Shown here one piece after another: positions 46,000 to 55,201 of a stretch of DNA of 64,000 nucleotides. The stretch covers positions 1,984,001-2,048,000 of the forward strand of contig OZ252290.1 of NCBI GenBank assembly GCA_965250105.1. The letters run 5' to 3'. This DNA is from JBCBSK01 sp965250105. Lineage in GTDB: Bacteria > Pseudomonadota > Alphaproteobacteria > Rhizobiales > Tepidamorphaceae. How positions within the stretch are numbered: the first letter of the stretch is position 1; the number at the start of each line of letters is the position of its first letter. The translations under genes were made by a program, and so were the position numbers. The notes below the pieces were generated by a model that saw only the letters and a list, made by a program, of their open reading frames with translations, had not been told where the DNA came from and ran no database searches.

Positions 46000-48948
46000 A
46001 TGTCGCCCGCGCCCACCCTGTCCCTGACATCCGACGACCATCTCTTCCTGGTCGACGGGTCGTCCTACATCTTTCGCGCCTATCATGCCCTGCCGCCCTT
46101 GACGCGGAAGTCGGACGGCCTGCCGGTCGGCGCCGTGTCGGGCTTCTGCAACATGTTGTGGAAACTGATGCGCGACTCGCTCGACGGCACCAGGGCGACT
46201 CATCTCGCGGTCATCTTCGATCATTCCGGCCACAGTTTCCGCAATGAGATCTATGACGCCTACAAGGCCAATCGCGAGGCGCCGCCGGAAGATCTCAGGC
46301 CGCAATTCGGCCTGATCCGGGAGGCCACCCGTGCTTTCGGTCTGCCCTGCATCGAGCAGGAGGGCTTCGAGGCCGACGACATCATCGCGACCTATGCGCG
46401 GCTTGCCGAGGAAGCCGGCGCGGCGGTGACGATCGTCGCGTCCGACAAGGATCTGATGCAACTCGTCGGCCCGCGCGTCACCATGTATGACACGATGAAG
46501 GACCGGCGGATCGGCGATGCCGAGGTCAGGGAGAAGTTCGGCGTCGCGCCCGACAAGGTCGTCGAGGTGCAGGCGCTGGCCGGCGATTCGGTCGACAACA
46601 TTCCCGGCGCGCCGGGGATCGGCGTGAAGACGGCGGCCCAGCTGATCGACACCTATGGCGACATCGAGACGCTGCTGGTGCGGGCCGAGGAGGTCAAGCA
46701 GCCGAAACGGCGGCAGACCCTGATCGACCATGCGGATGCGATCCGCCTGTCGCGTCGGCTCGTCGAACTCGACCGGCATGTGCCGCTCGATGGCGGCCAT
46801 GACGGCTTCGACGTGCACGATCCGGACCCGAAACAGGCGATCGGCTTTCTGAAATTCCTCGAATTCACCTCCGTCACCCGGCGCGTGGCCGAGGCGCTCG
46901 ACGTCGATGCCGGGCAGATCGAGCCCATGCCGGTGCCGATCGCCTTCTGGGAAACGGCGGAAGATCGCGGGACATCGCCTAACGATGGCGACGGCGGTTC
47001 CGCGCCCGCGCCGGTCACGGCCGATGGCGTCGTTGTTCAGGGCGAAGGTGCCGCCACGCCGGCGCAGGCGACGGCCCTGCGCGCCGCCGAGGCGACGGGC
47101 GTCACGGTCGACCGGTCGGCCTATGAGACGGTGACGACGCTTGGTGCGCTCGACCGCTGGATCGCCGAGGCGCGTGCCGCCTATCAGCTTGTTTTCGACG
47201 TCGAGACGACGAGCCTCGATGCCATGCAGGCTGATCTCGTCGGTATCGCGCTCGCGACCGCGCCCGGCCGCGCCTGCTACGTGCCGCTGGCCCATGGCGC
47301 GGGCGACGGGCTCGATTTCGACGCGGCCCCGGTTCAGATCCCGCGCGAGGCGGTTCTCGAACGCCTGAAGCCTCTTTTCGAGGACGCGTCCGTCCTGAAG
47401 ATCGCGCATAACGCGAAATACGATCTTCTCGTGCTGAAGCGCTACGGCATCGCGGTGGCGCCGATCGACGACACCATGCTGATCTCCTATGTGCTCGATG
47501 CCGGCAAGGGCGGGCATGGCATGGACGAGTTGTCGAAGCGGCATTTCGACCATGCGCCGATCCCCTTCAAGGAGGTCGCCGGTTCCGGCAAGAGCCAGAT
47601 CACCTTCGACCGGGTGCCGGTCGATCAGGCGACCGCCTATGCGGCGGAAGACGGCGACATCACCTACCGGTTGTGGCGCCTGTCGAAGCCGCGTCTTGTA
47701 TCCGAGCGCATGACGACGGTCTATGAGACGCTGGAACGGCCGCTCGTCCCGGTGCTGACCGAGATGGAGCATAACGGCATCAAGGTCGACCGGCAGATGC
47801 TGGCGCGGCTGTCCGGCGAATTCGCCCAGAAGATGGGCGCGATCGAGGAAGACATCTACACGCTGGCCGGCGAGCGTTTCACCATCGGGTCACCGAAACA
47901 GCTCGGCGACATTCTCTTCGGCAAGCTCGGCCTGCCCGGCGCCAAGAAGACCAAAACCGGCGCCTGGACCACCGGCGCCAGCGTGCTCGAGGACCTCGCC
48001 GTCGAAGGCCACGACCTGCCGCGCCGCGTGCTCGACTGGCGGGCGCTCCAGAAGCTGAAATCGACCTATACGGACGCGCTGCCCGACTACATCAATCCCG
48101 AGACCGGGCGGGTGCACACCTCCTTTTCGCTGGCCGCGACGACGACCGGCCGGCTGTCTTCGTCGGATCCGAACATCCAGAACATCCCGGTGCGTACCGA
48201 GGAAGGCCGCCGCATCCGCAAGGCCTTCATCGCCGAGGAGGGCATGAAGCTCGTCTCGGCCGACTACAGCCAGATCGAGTTGCGGGTTCTGGCGCATATC
48301 GCCGATATCGGACAGTTGAAGCAGGCCTTCGCCGACGGGCTCGACATTCACGCCATGACCGCCTCGGAAATGTTCGGCGTGCCGATCGACGGCATGGACC
48401 CGATGATCCGCCGCCAGGCCAAGGCGATCAATTTCGGCATCATCTACGGCATTTCGGCCTTCGGCCTGGCCAATCAGCTGTCGATCCCGCGCTCCGATGC
48501 GAGCGACTATATCAAGCGTTATTTCGAGCGCTTCCCCGGCATCAAGGACTATATGGACCGGACGAAGAGCTTCGCCCGGGAACATGGCTTCGTCGAAACC
48601 CTGTTCGGCCGCAAATGCCACTATCCGTCGATCACCAAGGGCAGCCCGTCTGAACGCGCCTTTTTCGAGCGCGCGGCGATCAATGCGCCGATCCAGGGCT
48701 CGGCGGCCGACATCATCCGCCGCGCCATGATCCGCATGCTGCCGGCGCTCGACGCGGCGGGCCTCGGCGCCCGCATGCTGCTCCAGGTGCATGACGAACT
48801 GATCTTCGAGGTGCCGGAGGGCGAGATCGACGCAACGTTGCCGGTGATCGTCTCGGTGATGGAACAGGCGGCCTTGCCGGCGCGCGACCTGTCGGTGCCG
48901 CTCAAGGTCGACGCCCGCGCCGCCGATAACTGGGACGAGGCGCATTAG
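46000..48948 (+). CDS. polA: DNA polymerase I
   Basis: A 982-residue three-domain polymerase. Residues 10-300 are the 5'-3' exonuclease (FLVDGSSYIFRAYHALPPL, DLMQLVGPRVTMYDTMK in parts, GDSVDNIPGAPGIGVKTA). The 3'-5' exonuclease follows at about 385-590 with FDVETTSLDAM, so the proofreading acidic residues are present. The polymerase domain has motif A DYSQIELRVLAHIA, motif B RRQAKAINFGIIYG and motif C QVHDELIFEVP. It fills gaps and removes RNA primers. Slightly longer than E. coli Pol I because of an Ala/Pro-rich linker near residues 320-355. Confidence 0.98.
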   Translation: MSPAPTLSLTSDDHLFLVDGSSYIFRAYHALPPLTRKSDGLPVGAVSGFCNMLWKLMRDSLDGTRATHLAVIFDHSGHSFRNEIYDAYKANREAPPEDLRPQFGLIREATRAFGLPCIEQEGFEADDIIATYARLAEEAGAAVTIVASDKDLMQLVGPRVTMYDTMKDRRIGDAEVREKFGVAPDKVVEVQALAGDSVDNIPGAPGIGVKTAAQLIDTYGDIETLLVRAEEVKQPKRRQTLIDHADAIRLSRRLVELDRHVPLDGGHDGFDVHDPDPKQAIGFLKFLEFTSVTRRVAEALDVDAGQIEPMPVPIAFWETAEDRGTSPNDGDGGSAPAPVTADGVVVQGEGAATPAQATALRAAEATGVTVDRSAYETVTTLGALDRWIAEARAAYQLVFDVETTSLDAMQADLVGIALATAPGRACYVPLAHGAGDGLDFDAAPVQIPREAVLERLKPLFEDASVLKIAHNAKYDLLVLKRYGIAVAPIDDTMLISYVLDAGKGGHGMDELSKRHFDHAPIPFKEVAGSGKSQITFDRVPVDQATAYAAEDGDITYRLWRLSKPRLVSERMTTVYETLERPLVPVLTEMEHNGIKVDRQMLARLSGEFAQKMGAIEEDIYTLAGERFTIGSPKQLGDILFGKLGLPGAKKTKTGAWTTGASVLEDLAVEGHDLPRRVLDWRALQKLKSTYTDALPDYINPETGRVHTSFSLAATTTGRLSSSDPNIQNIPVRTEEGRRIRKAFIAEEGMKLVSADYSQIELRVLAHIADIGQLKQAFADGLDIHAMTASEMFGVPIDGMDPMIRRQAKAINFGIIYGISAFGLANQLSIPRSDASDYIKRYFERFPGIKDYMDRTKSFAREHGFVETLFGRKCHYPSITKGSPSERAFFERAAINAPIQGSAADIIRRAMIRMLPALDAAGLGARMLLQVHDELIFEVPEGEIDATLPVIVSVMEQAALPARDLSVPLKVDARAADNWDEAH

Positions 48949-49039
48949 GGTGAGGTCCCGCCGACAGGTTCGGCGTCATCGCCGGCGCGTCGCGCGCTGA
49001 CTTGCCGGGCTGTTGAGTAGAGCCCCGCGCTCTTCGCCG

Positions 49040-49120
49040 ATCCTTCGAGACGGTCGCCTCGGGATGAGGAACGTTAAGGGTTGACCCTCACCCCGAGGAG
49101 GCCCGTAAGGCCGTCCCGAC
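49040..49120. repeat. TCCTTCGAGACGG inverted-repeat element, diverged copy
   Basis: The left end TCCTTCGAGACGG matches the element at 20168-20259; the right end CCGTCCCGACGGG is a degenerate inverted copy. The inside has CTCGGGATGAGG and its partner CCTCACCCCGAGG. It lies after polA and may help terminate it. Confidence 0.65.
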
Positions 49121-49148
49121 GGGTCGGGCGTCTTTTCCGACAGCCTAT

Positions 49149-49228
49149 TAGAGCAATTCCAGCGGAAACAGTTTCCGTTCGGGCAAACGCGAACCGTGCC
49201 CGGAGTTCCGTGGAAGCAATGGGCTCTA
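49149..49228. repeat. Dispersed AGAGCAATTCC repeat, copy 3
   Basis: An 80-bp element with ends TAGAGC (49149) and GCTCTA (49223). The left half AGAGCAATTCCAGCGGAAAC matches copies 1 and 2 in inverse orientation. The right end supplies the TAG stop codon of the M48 protease gene. Confidence 0.7.
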
Positions 49229-50773
49229 GTTCGCGATCAGCTTGACCTGCATGCCCGGCGAGATGGTACTGCCGGCGCCGAGCCCGTTCAGCGTCAGGAA
49301 CCTTTCCAGAGCCCGGTCGTCGAGCGCCATGCGGCCGGCCAGCGAGCCTTCGGTGTCGCCGGGCTGCACCGTGGCCACCGCGATCCGCAGGGGCTGGACG
49401 GCGCGGCTTTCCTGCGGCGTCAGGAGCCGGAAGCTGCGCACGGTTTGCAGGAAGGCGGCTTCCGTCGACGAGGACAGCGAGCGGCTGGCGAGAATGAACC
49501 GGTAGGCGGCGTTTGGCGCGGTACGGATCAGCGCGATGCGGAAGTTCCAGCCCGGCGCCTCGGCGTCGGCGATCGCTGTTTCGAGCCCGTTCACCCGCTC
49601 CTGGCGCACATCGGTGATGCGTCCGCCCTGCAGCCCTTCGGTCGCGAGATATTCGGCCAGCGGCGCGCCACGCGGCAGCGAAATGCCGTCGAAACGGATC
49701 AGGTCGCCGCGCTCGGAAAAGCCGATCACGGCCTGGGCGGTGTTTTCGAGGCCATAGCCGCGCGGCATGGTGAACGTCAGGCCGAGGCCGGGATGCACGA
49801 AGGTCTCGCCGCGCACGAAGCCTTCTTCCGGATCGTCGCCATAGAGAATGCCGTTGATCGCCGTCATGTGGCTGCCGCGATCGCGTTCCCGATCACCGCT
49901 TTCGGGCAGCACGTCCTGAACGTCCTGGCGGGCCGCGGCGATCCGCTCGGGTGTCGAGGGATGGGTGGCGAACAGGTCGACGCGGCCCGAATCATAGGCC
50001 CGGTTGAGAAGCCGCGCATGCAGCGCCGTCTGGCGTTCGAGCGAGGTCAGGAAGGAGACGGCGGCCTGCGGGTCGTAGCCGGCGCGCCCCAGCGTGCGGA
50101 TGCCGATGCGGTCGGCTTCGAGTTCCTGGCGCCGCGAGAACTGCGCCAGCTGCCCCTGGGACAGCACGAAGGCGGCCTCGCTGGCGCGCGGATCGTCGAC
50201 CACGTCGGAAATCACCTGGGTGGCGATGGCCGCCGAAACGGCCTCTTCCTCGCGCGCGATGGCGTGGCGCTGGGTGATATGCGCCATTTCATGGGCGATG
50301 ACGGCGGCCACCTCCGCCTCGTCATTGGCCAGCGCCAGAAGCCCTCTCGTGACATAGACATAGCCGCCCGGCAGGGAGAAGGCGTTGATCGACGGCGAAT
50401 TCAGGATGGTGACGCGGAACGGCAGGTCCGGGCGGTCCGACACGCGGCGCAGGCGGTCGGTGACGCTGGCGACGTAGCGTTCCAGCCGGTTGTTGCGGTA
50501 GACCCCGCCATAGCTCGCCAGGACCTTGGGATGCTCACGCGCGCCGAGCGCCCGGTCGCGGGCGTCCTCGCGGCCCGAAACGATCGGCGCGGCCGTGTCC
50601 GGCGTAACCTCGGCATCGGCGATCTCGCTGTCGATGCCTTGCAGCGTCGCGCAGCCCGACAGCGCGAATGCCAGAACGGCGACCAGCGGCATCAGTCCGA
50701 TGCGCTTGCCCGCGCGTCCGCGCGCTCCCGCCATGACCGGACGCCACCGATTTACCCACTCAAACAGCGCCAT
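49226..50773 (-). CDS. M48 family metalloprotease lipoprotein with LysM-like tail
   Basis: A 515-residue BepA/LoiP-type envelope protease. A signal with lipobox ALSGC (VAVLAFALSGCATLQG) suggests outer-membrane anchoring. The zinc motif HEMAH is in AVIAHEMAHITQRHAIA, with a downstream ELEADRIG providing the third ligand. The C-terminal 50 residues (VQPGDTEGSLAGRMALDD and PGMQVKLI) resemble a LysM module. It likely degrades misfolded periplasmic or outer-membrane proteins. ATG 50773 is listed; an internal ATG at 50734 would still keep the signal. Confidence 0.92.
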   Translation of the reverse strand: MALFEWVNRWRPVMAGARGRAGKRIGLMPLVAVLAFALSGCATLQGIDSEIADAEVTPDTAAPIVSGREDARDRALGAREHPKVLASYGGVYRNNRLERYVASVTDRLRRVSDRPDLPFRVTILNSPSINAFSLPGGYVYVTRGLLALANDEAEVAAVIAHEMAHITQRHAIAREEEAVSAAIATQVISDVVDDPRASEAAFVLSQGQLAQFSRRQELEADRIGIRTLGRAGYDPQAAVSFLTSLERQTALHARLLNRAYDSGRVDLFATHPSTPERIAAARQDVQDVLPESGDRERDRGSHMTAINGILYGDDPEEGFVRGETFVHPGLGLTFTMPRGYGLENTAQAVIGFSERGDLIRFDGISLPRGAPLAEYLATEGLQGGRITDVRQERVNGLETAIADAEAPGWNFRIALIRTAPNAAYRFILASRSLSSSTEAAFLQTVRSFRLLTPQESRAVQPLRIAVATVQPGDTEGSLAGRMALDDRALERFLTLNGLGAGSTISPGMQVKLIAN

Positions 50774-51110
50774 CGGTGGTCGCCATCCTCTCCGTCAAAT
50801 CCTGTCCAGGGGGCAGGGCGCGGCCCGCTGCGTTCTTCTGTCTGGGCTTCTCTATCGCTAAGGCCGGACGCTCGCGCAAGGCAGGACTTCTTCCCGATGC
50901 GCGCTAGGCCGCCACCTTGCCGGACGCGCGGCAAAATAATGGTAAACGTCGCGCCCGATCGCGGCACGTTTCGGGCTCCACCTTGCGGGCGAAGATGGCG
51001 ATATGGAGGCGCAAACGCTTCGGCGGCGTAAATCGCCCCGGATCACCGGTGAGACGGCTCGATGGCAAGGGATGACTTCCGGGCCGGGGCACCCTAAAAC
51101 GGATGGTGAC

Positions 51111-51187
51111 GGCCCCGTAGCTCAGCAGGATAGAGCATCAGATTCCTAATCTGAGGGTCACAGGTTCGAATCCTGTCGGGGTCGCCA
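51111..51187 (+). tRNA. tRNA-Arg (anticodon CCT)
   Basis: A 77-nt cloverleaf with encoded CCA. The acceptor stem GGCCCCG/CGGGGTC has one G-U pair. The anticodon stem TCAGA/TCTGA holds loop TTCCTAA, anticodon CCT (codon AGG). T-loop TTCGAAT is standard. The rare-codon Arg tRNA is a common integration site, and orphan genes follow its 3' end. Confidence 0.97.
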
Positions 51188-51234
51188 TCTGCCCGCCCGC
51201 CCCCGGGCCGGCGATTCTCGCGGGCGCGCGATGC

Positions 51235-51681
51235 TCAGTCGGCGACCTTGTCCAAGGCGTTGTCCGGGAACATCCGCAGGCATCCGGGATCGACTTCGGA
51301 CGCGACGGTCACCCCTGGCTCGGCCGTCATCGGGTTTCGATACGACCCGCACACCACGCCTTTGAACCGATCCGGTGGCGGTACGCCGTCCGCGTCGTCG
51401 CGCTGGCGCACGATATCGCCCGGCGCGAATGCCGACGGCCAGCGGCAATCCGGCGTCTCGTCCTTCTCGTCGACCCTGTCTCCGCGTGCTTGCTTGAGCC
51501 GGTCGACGAAGCGTTCCAATTCGTCGATCGTGTCGGCCAGGTCGAGGCCGTCGACGACCTCGGCGATGAAGGCGTCGTCGACGAGGCCCTCGCCGCCGAC
51601 GGCGCTTGCGAGGGCATCGAGCAGGTCGGCCGTATCCGCCACATTGCTGACTGCCTCGAAGACGATCTCTTCAATGGCCAT
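51235..51681 (-). CDS. Hypothetical protein next to tRNA-Arg
   Basis: A 148-residue acidic protein I do not recognise. The N-terminal 70 residues are helical with a clear acidic heptad-like pattern (LLDALASAVGG, DTIDELERFVDRLKQ). The C-terminal half resembles a small beta domain (PSAFAPGDIVRQRDDADG; FKGVVCGSYRNP) with three cysteines. It starts one base after the stop of the 66-residue gene upstream (TAAATG junction), so the two form an operon. The pair lies on the opposite strand just downstream of tRNA-Arg. Confidence 0.65.
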   Translation of the reverse strand: MAIEEIVFEAVSNVADTADLLDALASAVGGEGLVDDAFIAEVVDGLDLADTIDELERFVDRLKQARGDRVDEKDETPDCRWPSAFAPGDIVRQRDDADGVPPPDRFKGVVCGSYRNPMTAEPGVTVASEVDPGCLRMFPDNALDKVAD

Positions 51682-51882
51682 TTATGCGCTCTCCTTCGGC
51701 TTCAGCGGGAACAGTCGGTCCGGCTCGAAACGGATGATCTCGCCAATCCCGGCAAATTGGTAGCCTTCATCATCGATTGCCTCGCTCGTGTCGGCTTGGT
51801 CGCTTTCAAGGTCTGACGACGCCGCAGCATTGAACAAATCGGGACTAAAGCGAGGTCTTTGAGCACGATCGAAGAGGCTCAA
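51682..51882 (-). CDS. Small hypothetical protein, first of an orphan pair
   Basis: A 66-residue acidic protein (MSLFDRAQRPRFSPDLFNAA, then SDLESDQADTSEAID and GIGEIIRFEPDRLFPLKPKE). No domain is recognised. Its stop codon directly abuts the ATG of the 148-residue protein, suggesting coupled expression and a shared function. Confidence 0.5.
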   Translation of the reverse strand: MSLFDRAQRPRFSPDLFNAAASSDLESDQADTSEAIDDEGYQFAGIGEIIRFEPDRLFPLKPKESA

Positions 51883-51922
51883 CTGGGCGCGACGCGGGGC
51901 GACGGAAGTGTGTTCAGCGTCG

Positions 51923-52717
51923 TCAGCCGGGCACCCTCTCCGCTAGGATGGCGTCCAGGGCGGTCATGAGCGCGGCCGACCGCTGCGGGTCGAGCGCTGC
52001 CTGGTGCGGTGTGGCGAACTGGCCGGCATCATTGTCGAAATAGGCGCCAGATCGGTCGGCGAAATCGTCCGACAGCGCGGCCCGGCAGACGATGTCGGCG
52101 CCGATCCCGAGGTCGCTGCCGGCAACGCCGAAGCCTTCCTTGACCATCTTGCTGGCCAGAAGCGAGCCGGGATTGACGGCGATCACGGTGGGACCGTCCT
52201 TGAGTTCGGCGGCCAGTTCGCGCGTCCAGATCGTGATGGCCAGCTTGCTCTGGGCATAGGCCGCCATGTCGTCGAGACGCTTTGTGCCGGTCAGCGCATC
52301 GAGATCGACCGGGGCCTGGGCGGCCGAGGACAGATTGATGATCCGGCCCGAAGGATCCAGGGCCGACAAAAGCCGGCGTGTCAGCAGATAGGGCGCGATC
52401 GTATTGACCATGAAACGCGTGTCGAAGCCGTCGCGCGTCATCGGATCGGGCGTCTTGAAGACACCGGCATTATTGATCAGTACATCTATCCGGGCGTGGT
52501 CCGCGGTAACGGCTTCGGCCAGCGCCGTGACAGCGTCGAAGTTCGACAGATCGGCGACATAGCCACCAGCGGCGGCTGGCAGTGCAGCCTTCGCCGTATC
52601 GATCCTGGCCGGACCGCGACCATGCAGCAGGACCTCATGCCCGTCGGACAGAAGCCGCTTCGCCGTCTCGAAACCGATGCTGTCGGTGGAACCGGTGATC
52701 AGAATGGTCTTGCGCAT
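51923..52717 (-). CDS. SDR family oxidoreductase
   Basis: A 264-residue short-chain dehydrogenase. The cofactor loop is ITGSTDSIGFETA with Arg in LLHGRGPAR, which favours NADP(H). INNAGVFKTPD, the catalytic Ser in INLSSAAQAP and the Y-x-x-x-K pair in YAQSKLAITIW complete the site; the arrangement is of the WW-domain-oxidoreductase/retinol-dehydrogenase-like type. It lies 10 bp after the LLM gene and is the last of the LysR-flanked cluster. Confidence 0.9.
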   Translation of the reverse strand: MRKTILITGSTDSIGFETAKRLLSDGHEVLLHGRGPARIDTAKAALPAAAGGYVADLSNFDAVTALAEAVTADHARIDVLINNAGVFKTPDPMTRDGFDTRFMVNTIAPYLLTRRLLSALDPSGRIINLSSAAQAPVDLDALTGTKRLDDMAAYAQSKLAITIWTRELAAELKDGPTVIAVNPGSLLASKMVKEGFGVAGSDLGIGADIVCRAALSDDFADRSGAYFDNDAGQFATPHQAALDPQRSAALMTALDAILAERVPG

Positions 52718-52727
52718 CTTGGAGTCC

Positions 52728-53708
52728 CTACTGATGAAAGTTCGGGAGGATCTCGTCCGCCAGCTTCCGCATCGTCGTTTCTGTGTCCGCCCTGTTCAAT
52801 CTGAGATTGAGCGCCACATGGTTGACGCCGATGTCGCGCAGGGCCGTGAGGTAATGCCGCACATAGGTCGCCCCAGCGCGAAACCCGAGGTGGATCGGTT
52901 GCGGCGGAGTCTCGGGATCGTCTGCGAGATCGACATAGAGCGACTGGATGACCGGCTTGTCGGCTTGCCCGAATGCCGCGACGCGCCGTCGGTAGTCGCG
53001 GATCACGCGGGCTTGCGCGGCGGCATTGCGCGGATAGGTGATCCATCCGTCGCCGTGTTCAGCGACCCAGTCGGGGTGTTGCTGGCTGCCGCCGGTGATC
53101 AGCAAGGGTAGCTTGCCGGCGGTGGGCTTGGGCAGCATGTCCATGCCCATGGGACGGCCATAGCCTGTCTCGAAGGTCGGATAGTCCTCGGCAACCTTGC
53201 GGATATAGATTAAACTCTCGCGGAACCGCGCGCCACGGTCGTCGAAGCTCATATTCATCGCCGGATATTCCTCCGGCCTGTCGCCCGATGCCACGCCGAC
53301 CAGCAGTCTTCCGTCCGATAAAACGTCGGCGCTTGCGGCCGCCTTGGCGACATGGGCGGGATGGCGCAACGGCAGGATGATGCTGGCCGTGCCGAGCGCG
53401 ATCCGTCGGGTCGCGCCCGCCAGAAGCCCGAGATAGACGAAGGGATCGTAGGTCTGTCCGGCATCGCCGAAGGTCGGTACGTTGAATGGCACGTCGCGCA
53501 GCCACAGCGCGGCGAAGCCCAGCTCTTCGGCCAGTCGCGCCCGTTCCAGATGGCGGGTCATCGTTGGCACCGGGCCTTGCATGTAGGCCTCGAGCGGCAC
53601 GACCAGGCCGATGCTCAACCGGCCCGGCCGCAAGACCGTATCGAAGGCGCGGTTGATCGGCTGAAACGCCGACGCGTTGGTGTGTTCGAGCCTATCGGTG
53701 TCAGGCAT
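52728..53708 (-). CDS. LLM class (luciferase-like) oxidoreductase
   Basis: A 326-residue bacterial-luciferase-like protein. RLAEELGFAALWLRDVPFN and VYLGLLAGATRRIALGTASI are typical early barrel segments, followed by VGVASGDRPEEYPAMNMSFD (all in part). It matches the luciferase-type subgroup named BA3436-like (TIGR03571). It probably uses reduced flavin or F420 to oxidise an unknown compound. It is followed by an SDR and preceded by the frameshifted DUF1330 gene. Confidence 0.88.
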   Translation of the reverse strand: MPDTDRLEHTNASAFQPINRAFDTVLRPGRLSIGLVVPLEAYMQGPVPTMTRHLERARLAEELGFAALWLRDVPFNVPTFGDAGQTYDPFVYLGLLAGATRRIALGTASIILPLRHPAHVAKAAASADVLSDGRLLVGVASGDRPEEYPAMNMSFDDRGARFRESLIYIRKVAEDYPTFETGYGRPMGMDMLPKPTAGKLPLLITGGSQQHPDWVAEHGDGWITYPRNAAAQARVIRDYRRRVAAFGQADKPVIQSLYVDLADDPETPPQPIHLGFRAGATYVRHYLTALRDIGVNHVALNLRLNRADTETTMRKLADEILPNFHQ

Positions 53709-53827
53709 GTCTGCCTCGGGCGGTTTCGTGTTGCGTCGCGTGAAGCTGGTATGGAGACGGCGTCCCGCTAACGGACGGGACGCCCCATGCTCGCGGTCGG
53801 GCCGCGGAGGGTCCGACCCTGGCGCGG

Positions 53828-54123
53828 TCAGGCGAGGTCGTCCTTGCCCTCGATCACGAAGTGATAGCTCGTCGACCCCGCCGTGCGGGCGTCAAGATGC
53901 GGCCGGTAGTCCGGATCGTTCATGAAGTTCATCGCGGCTTCCTTCGACGGCCATTCCAGAATGATGCGCAGGGCTGCCGGCTGCGCGTCGCCCTCGACCT
54001 GTTCATGGGTCGCGGTGCGGGCGAGATATCTGCCGCCACGTTTCTCGACCAGCCTGTTGGCGGTCGGCAGATAGTCGGGAATCCAGTCTTCGGCGTGACG
54101 GCGAGAACGGAATAATAGGCCAT
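53828..54123 (-). pseudogene. DUF1330 family gene, frameshifted
   Basis: The start MAYYSVLAVTP is read from an ATG at 54123, but the rest of the domain (EDWIPDYLPTANRLVEKRGG, ARTATHEQVEGD, IILEWPSKEAAMNFMNDPDY and a C-terminal FVIEGKDDLA) is in another frame. The break falls near 54085-54095, consistent with loss of one or four bases within VTP(xx)EDW. Intact DUF1330 proteins are about 95-residue ferredoxin-like dimers of unknown function. It is either a recent pseudogene or a sequencing error. It is the first gene of the LLM/SDR cluster. Confidence 0.75.
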
Positions 54124-54251
54124 GTCGATCTCCTGACGGTTGCAAGTGATGGCGGCGAAATCGGCCGCGATGCCGACATGATGTATTCCTTCTCAAAGTC
54201 ATATAAAGTAGCTGAAAAGGGCTTCAGAATTCGGAAACTGGATATAATAGA

Positions 54252-55160
54252 TTGGATACGGACAGCATCCGTCTCTTCGTGCGCGCGGCGGAGATATTGA
54301 ACATCAGCGCTGCCGGGCGTGATCTCGGCTTGGCGCCGGCGGTGGCCAGCGCCCGGCTGGCCAAGCTCGAAAGGTCGCTCGGCGCCGATCTCCTGCACCG
54401 GTCGACGCGCAAGGTGTCGCTGTCGCTGGAGGGCGCCGAATTCCTGCCTTTCGCCAAGGAGATCCTGGCGCAGGAAGCCGCGGCCCGGGCGGCATTTGGA
54501 CAACAGGGCGCCGAGGTAACCGGGACGCTACGCTTCGCCGCGCCGAGCACTTTCGCGCAACTCTATATTGCTCCCTTGCTGCCGGACTTTCTGGCCCGAT
54601 ATCCTGGCCTTGGCCTCGATCTAAGGCTGTCGGACGCGCGCGTCGATTTGATCGAGGGGAGTTTCGATCTCGCTTTGCGCAATGCCGCGCTCGAGGACAC
54701 AAGCCTCAAGGGTCGGAAGCTGGCCGACGATACCCGCATCCTCTGCGCATCGCCCGGTTATCTGGACGCGCATGGCACGCCGCAAACGCCCGAGGAGCTG
54801 ACACGGCACGCGCTGATCGCTTTCAGGGACCGATCGCCGAGATCGCTGCGTCGGTCGGATGGCCATATGGCCGTGTTCGACCCAAGGCAGGCCGGATCCA
54901 GGCTCACCCTCGATGATGGCCTCAGTCAGAAGCTTGCCACGCTCGCCGGAGCCGGCATCTCCATGAACTCGCTGTGGAGCGTCCATCGTGACCTGGCCGA
55001 CGGCACGTTGCGGCGGGTCCTGCCGGACTACGAAATCGATGACCGGTCGATTCTGTGGCTGGTCTATCCGAAGGCCAATGTGCTGTCGCCCAAGGTGCGC
55101 GCCTTCATCGATTTCCTGATCGACCGGATCGGCCGGGCGCCGCCTTGGCTCGCAATGTGA
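54252..55160 (+). CDS. LysR family transcriptional regulator
   Basis: A 302-residue LysR protein. The N-terminal winged helix has IRLFVRAAEILNISAAGRDL (in part) and LAPAVASARLAKLERSLGADLLHRSTR-type sequence, followed by a substrate-binding domain (GTLRFAAPSTFAQLYIAPLL in part). The start is a TTG at 54252; no ATG is available in frame upstream. It is divergent from the DUF1330-LLM-SDR genes over 128 bp and probably controls them. Confidence 0.9.
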   Translation: MDTDSIRLFVRAAEILNISAAGRDLGLAPAVASARLAKLERSLGADLLHRSTRKVSLSLEGAEFLPFAKEILAQEAAARAAFGQQGAEVTGTLRFAAPSTFAQLYIAPLLPDFLARYPGLGLDLRLSDARVDLIEGSFDLALRNAALEDTSLKGRKLADDTRILCASPGYLDAHGTPQTPEELTRHALIAFRDRSPRSLRRSDGHMAVFDPRQAGSRLTLDDGLSQKLATLAGAGISMNSLWSVHRDLADGTLRRVLPDYEIDDRSILWLVYPKANVLSPKVRAFIDFLIDRIGRAPPWLAM

Positions 55161-55201
55161 TGCCCGATCTGTGTGCTGGGGGCGGCGTGGCGTGAGCCAA
55201 T

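Noticed and set aside
45928..47772. 614-aa minus-strand ORF opposite polA
   Set aside because: Shadow of polA codon bias; no recognisable motifs, and polA is certain.
51158..51448. Minus-strand ORF ending RWRPRQDSNL
   Set aside because: Antisense reading of the tRNA-Arg T-arm; overlaps a better-supported hypothetical gene.
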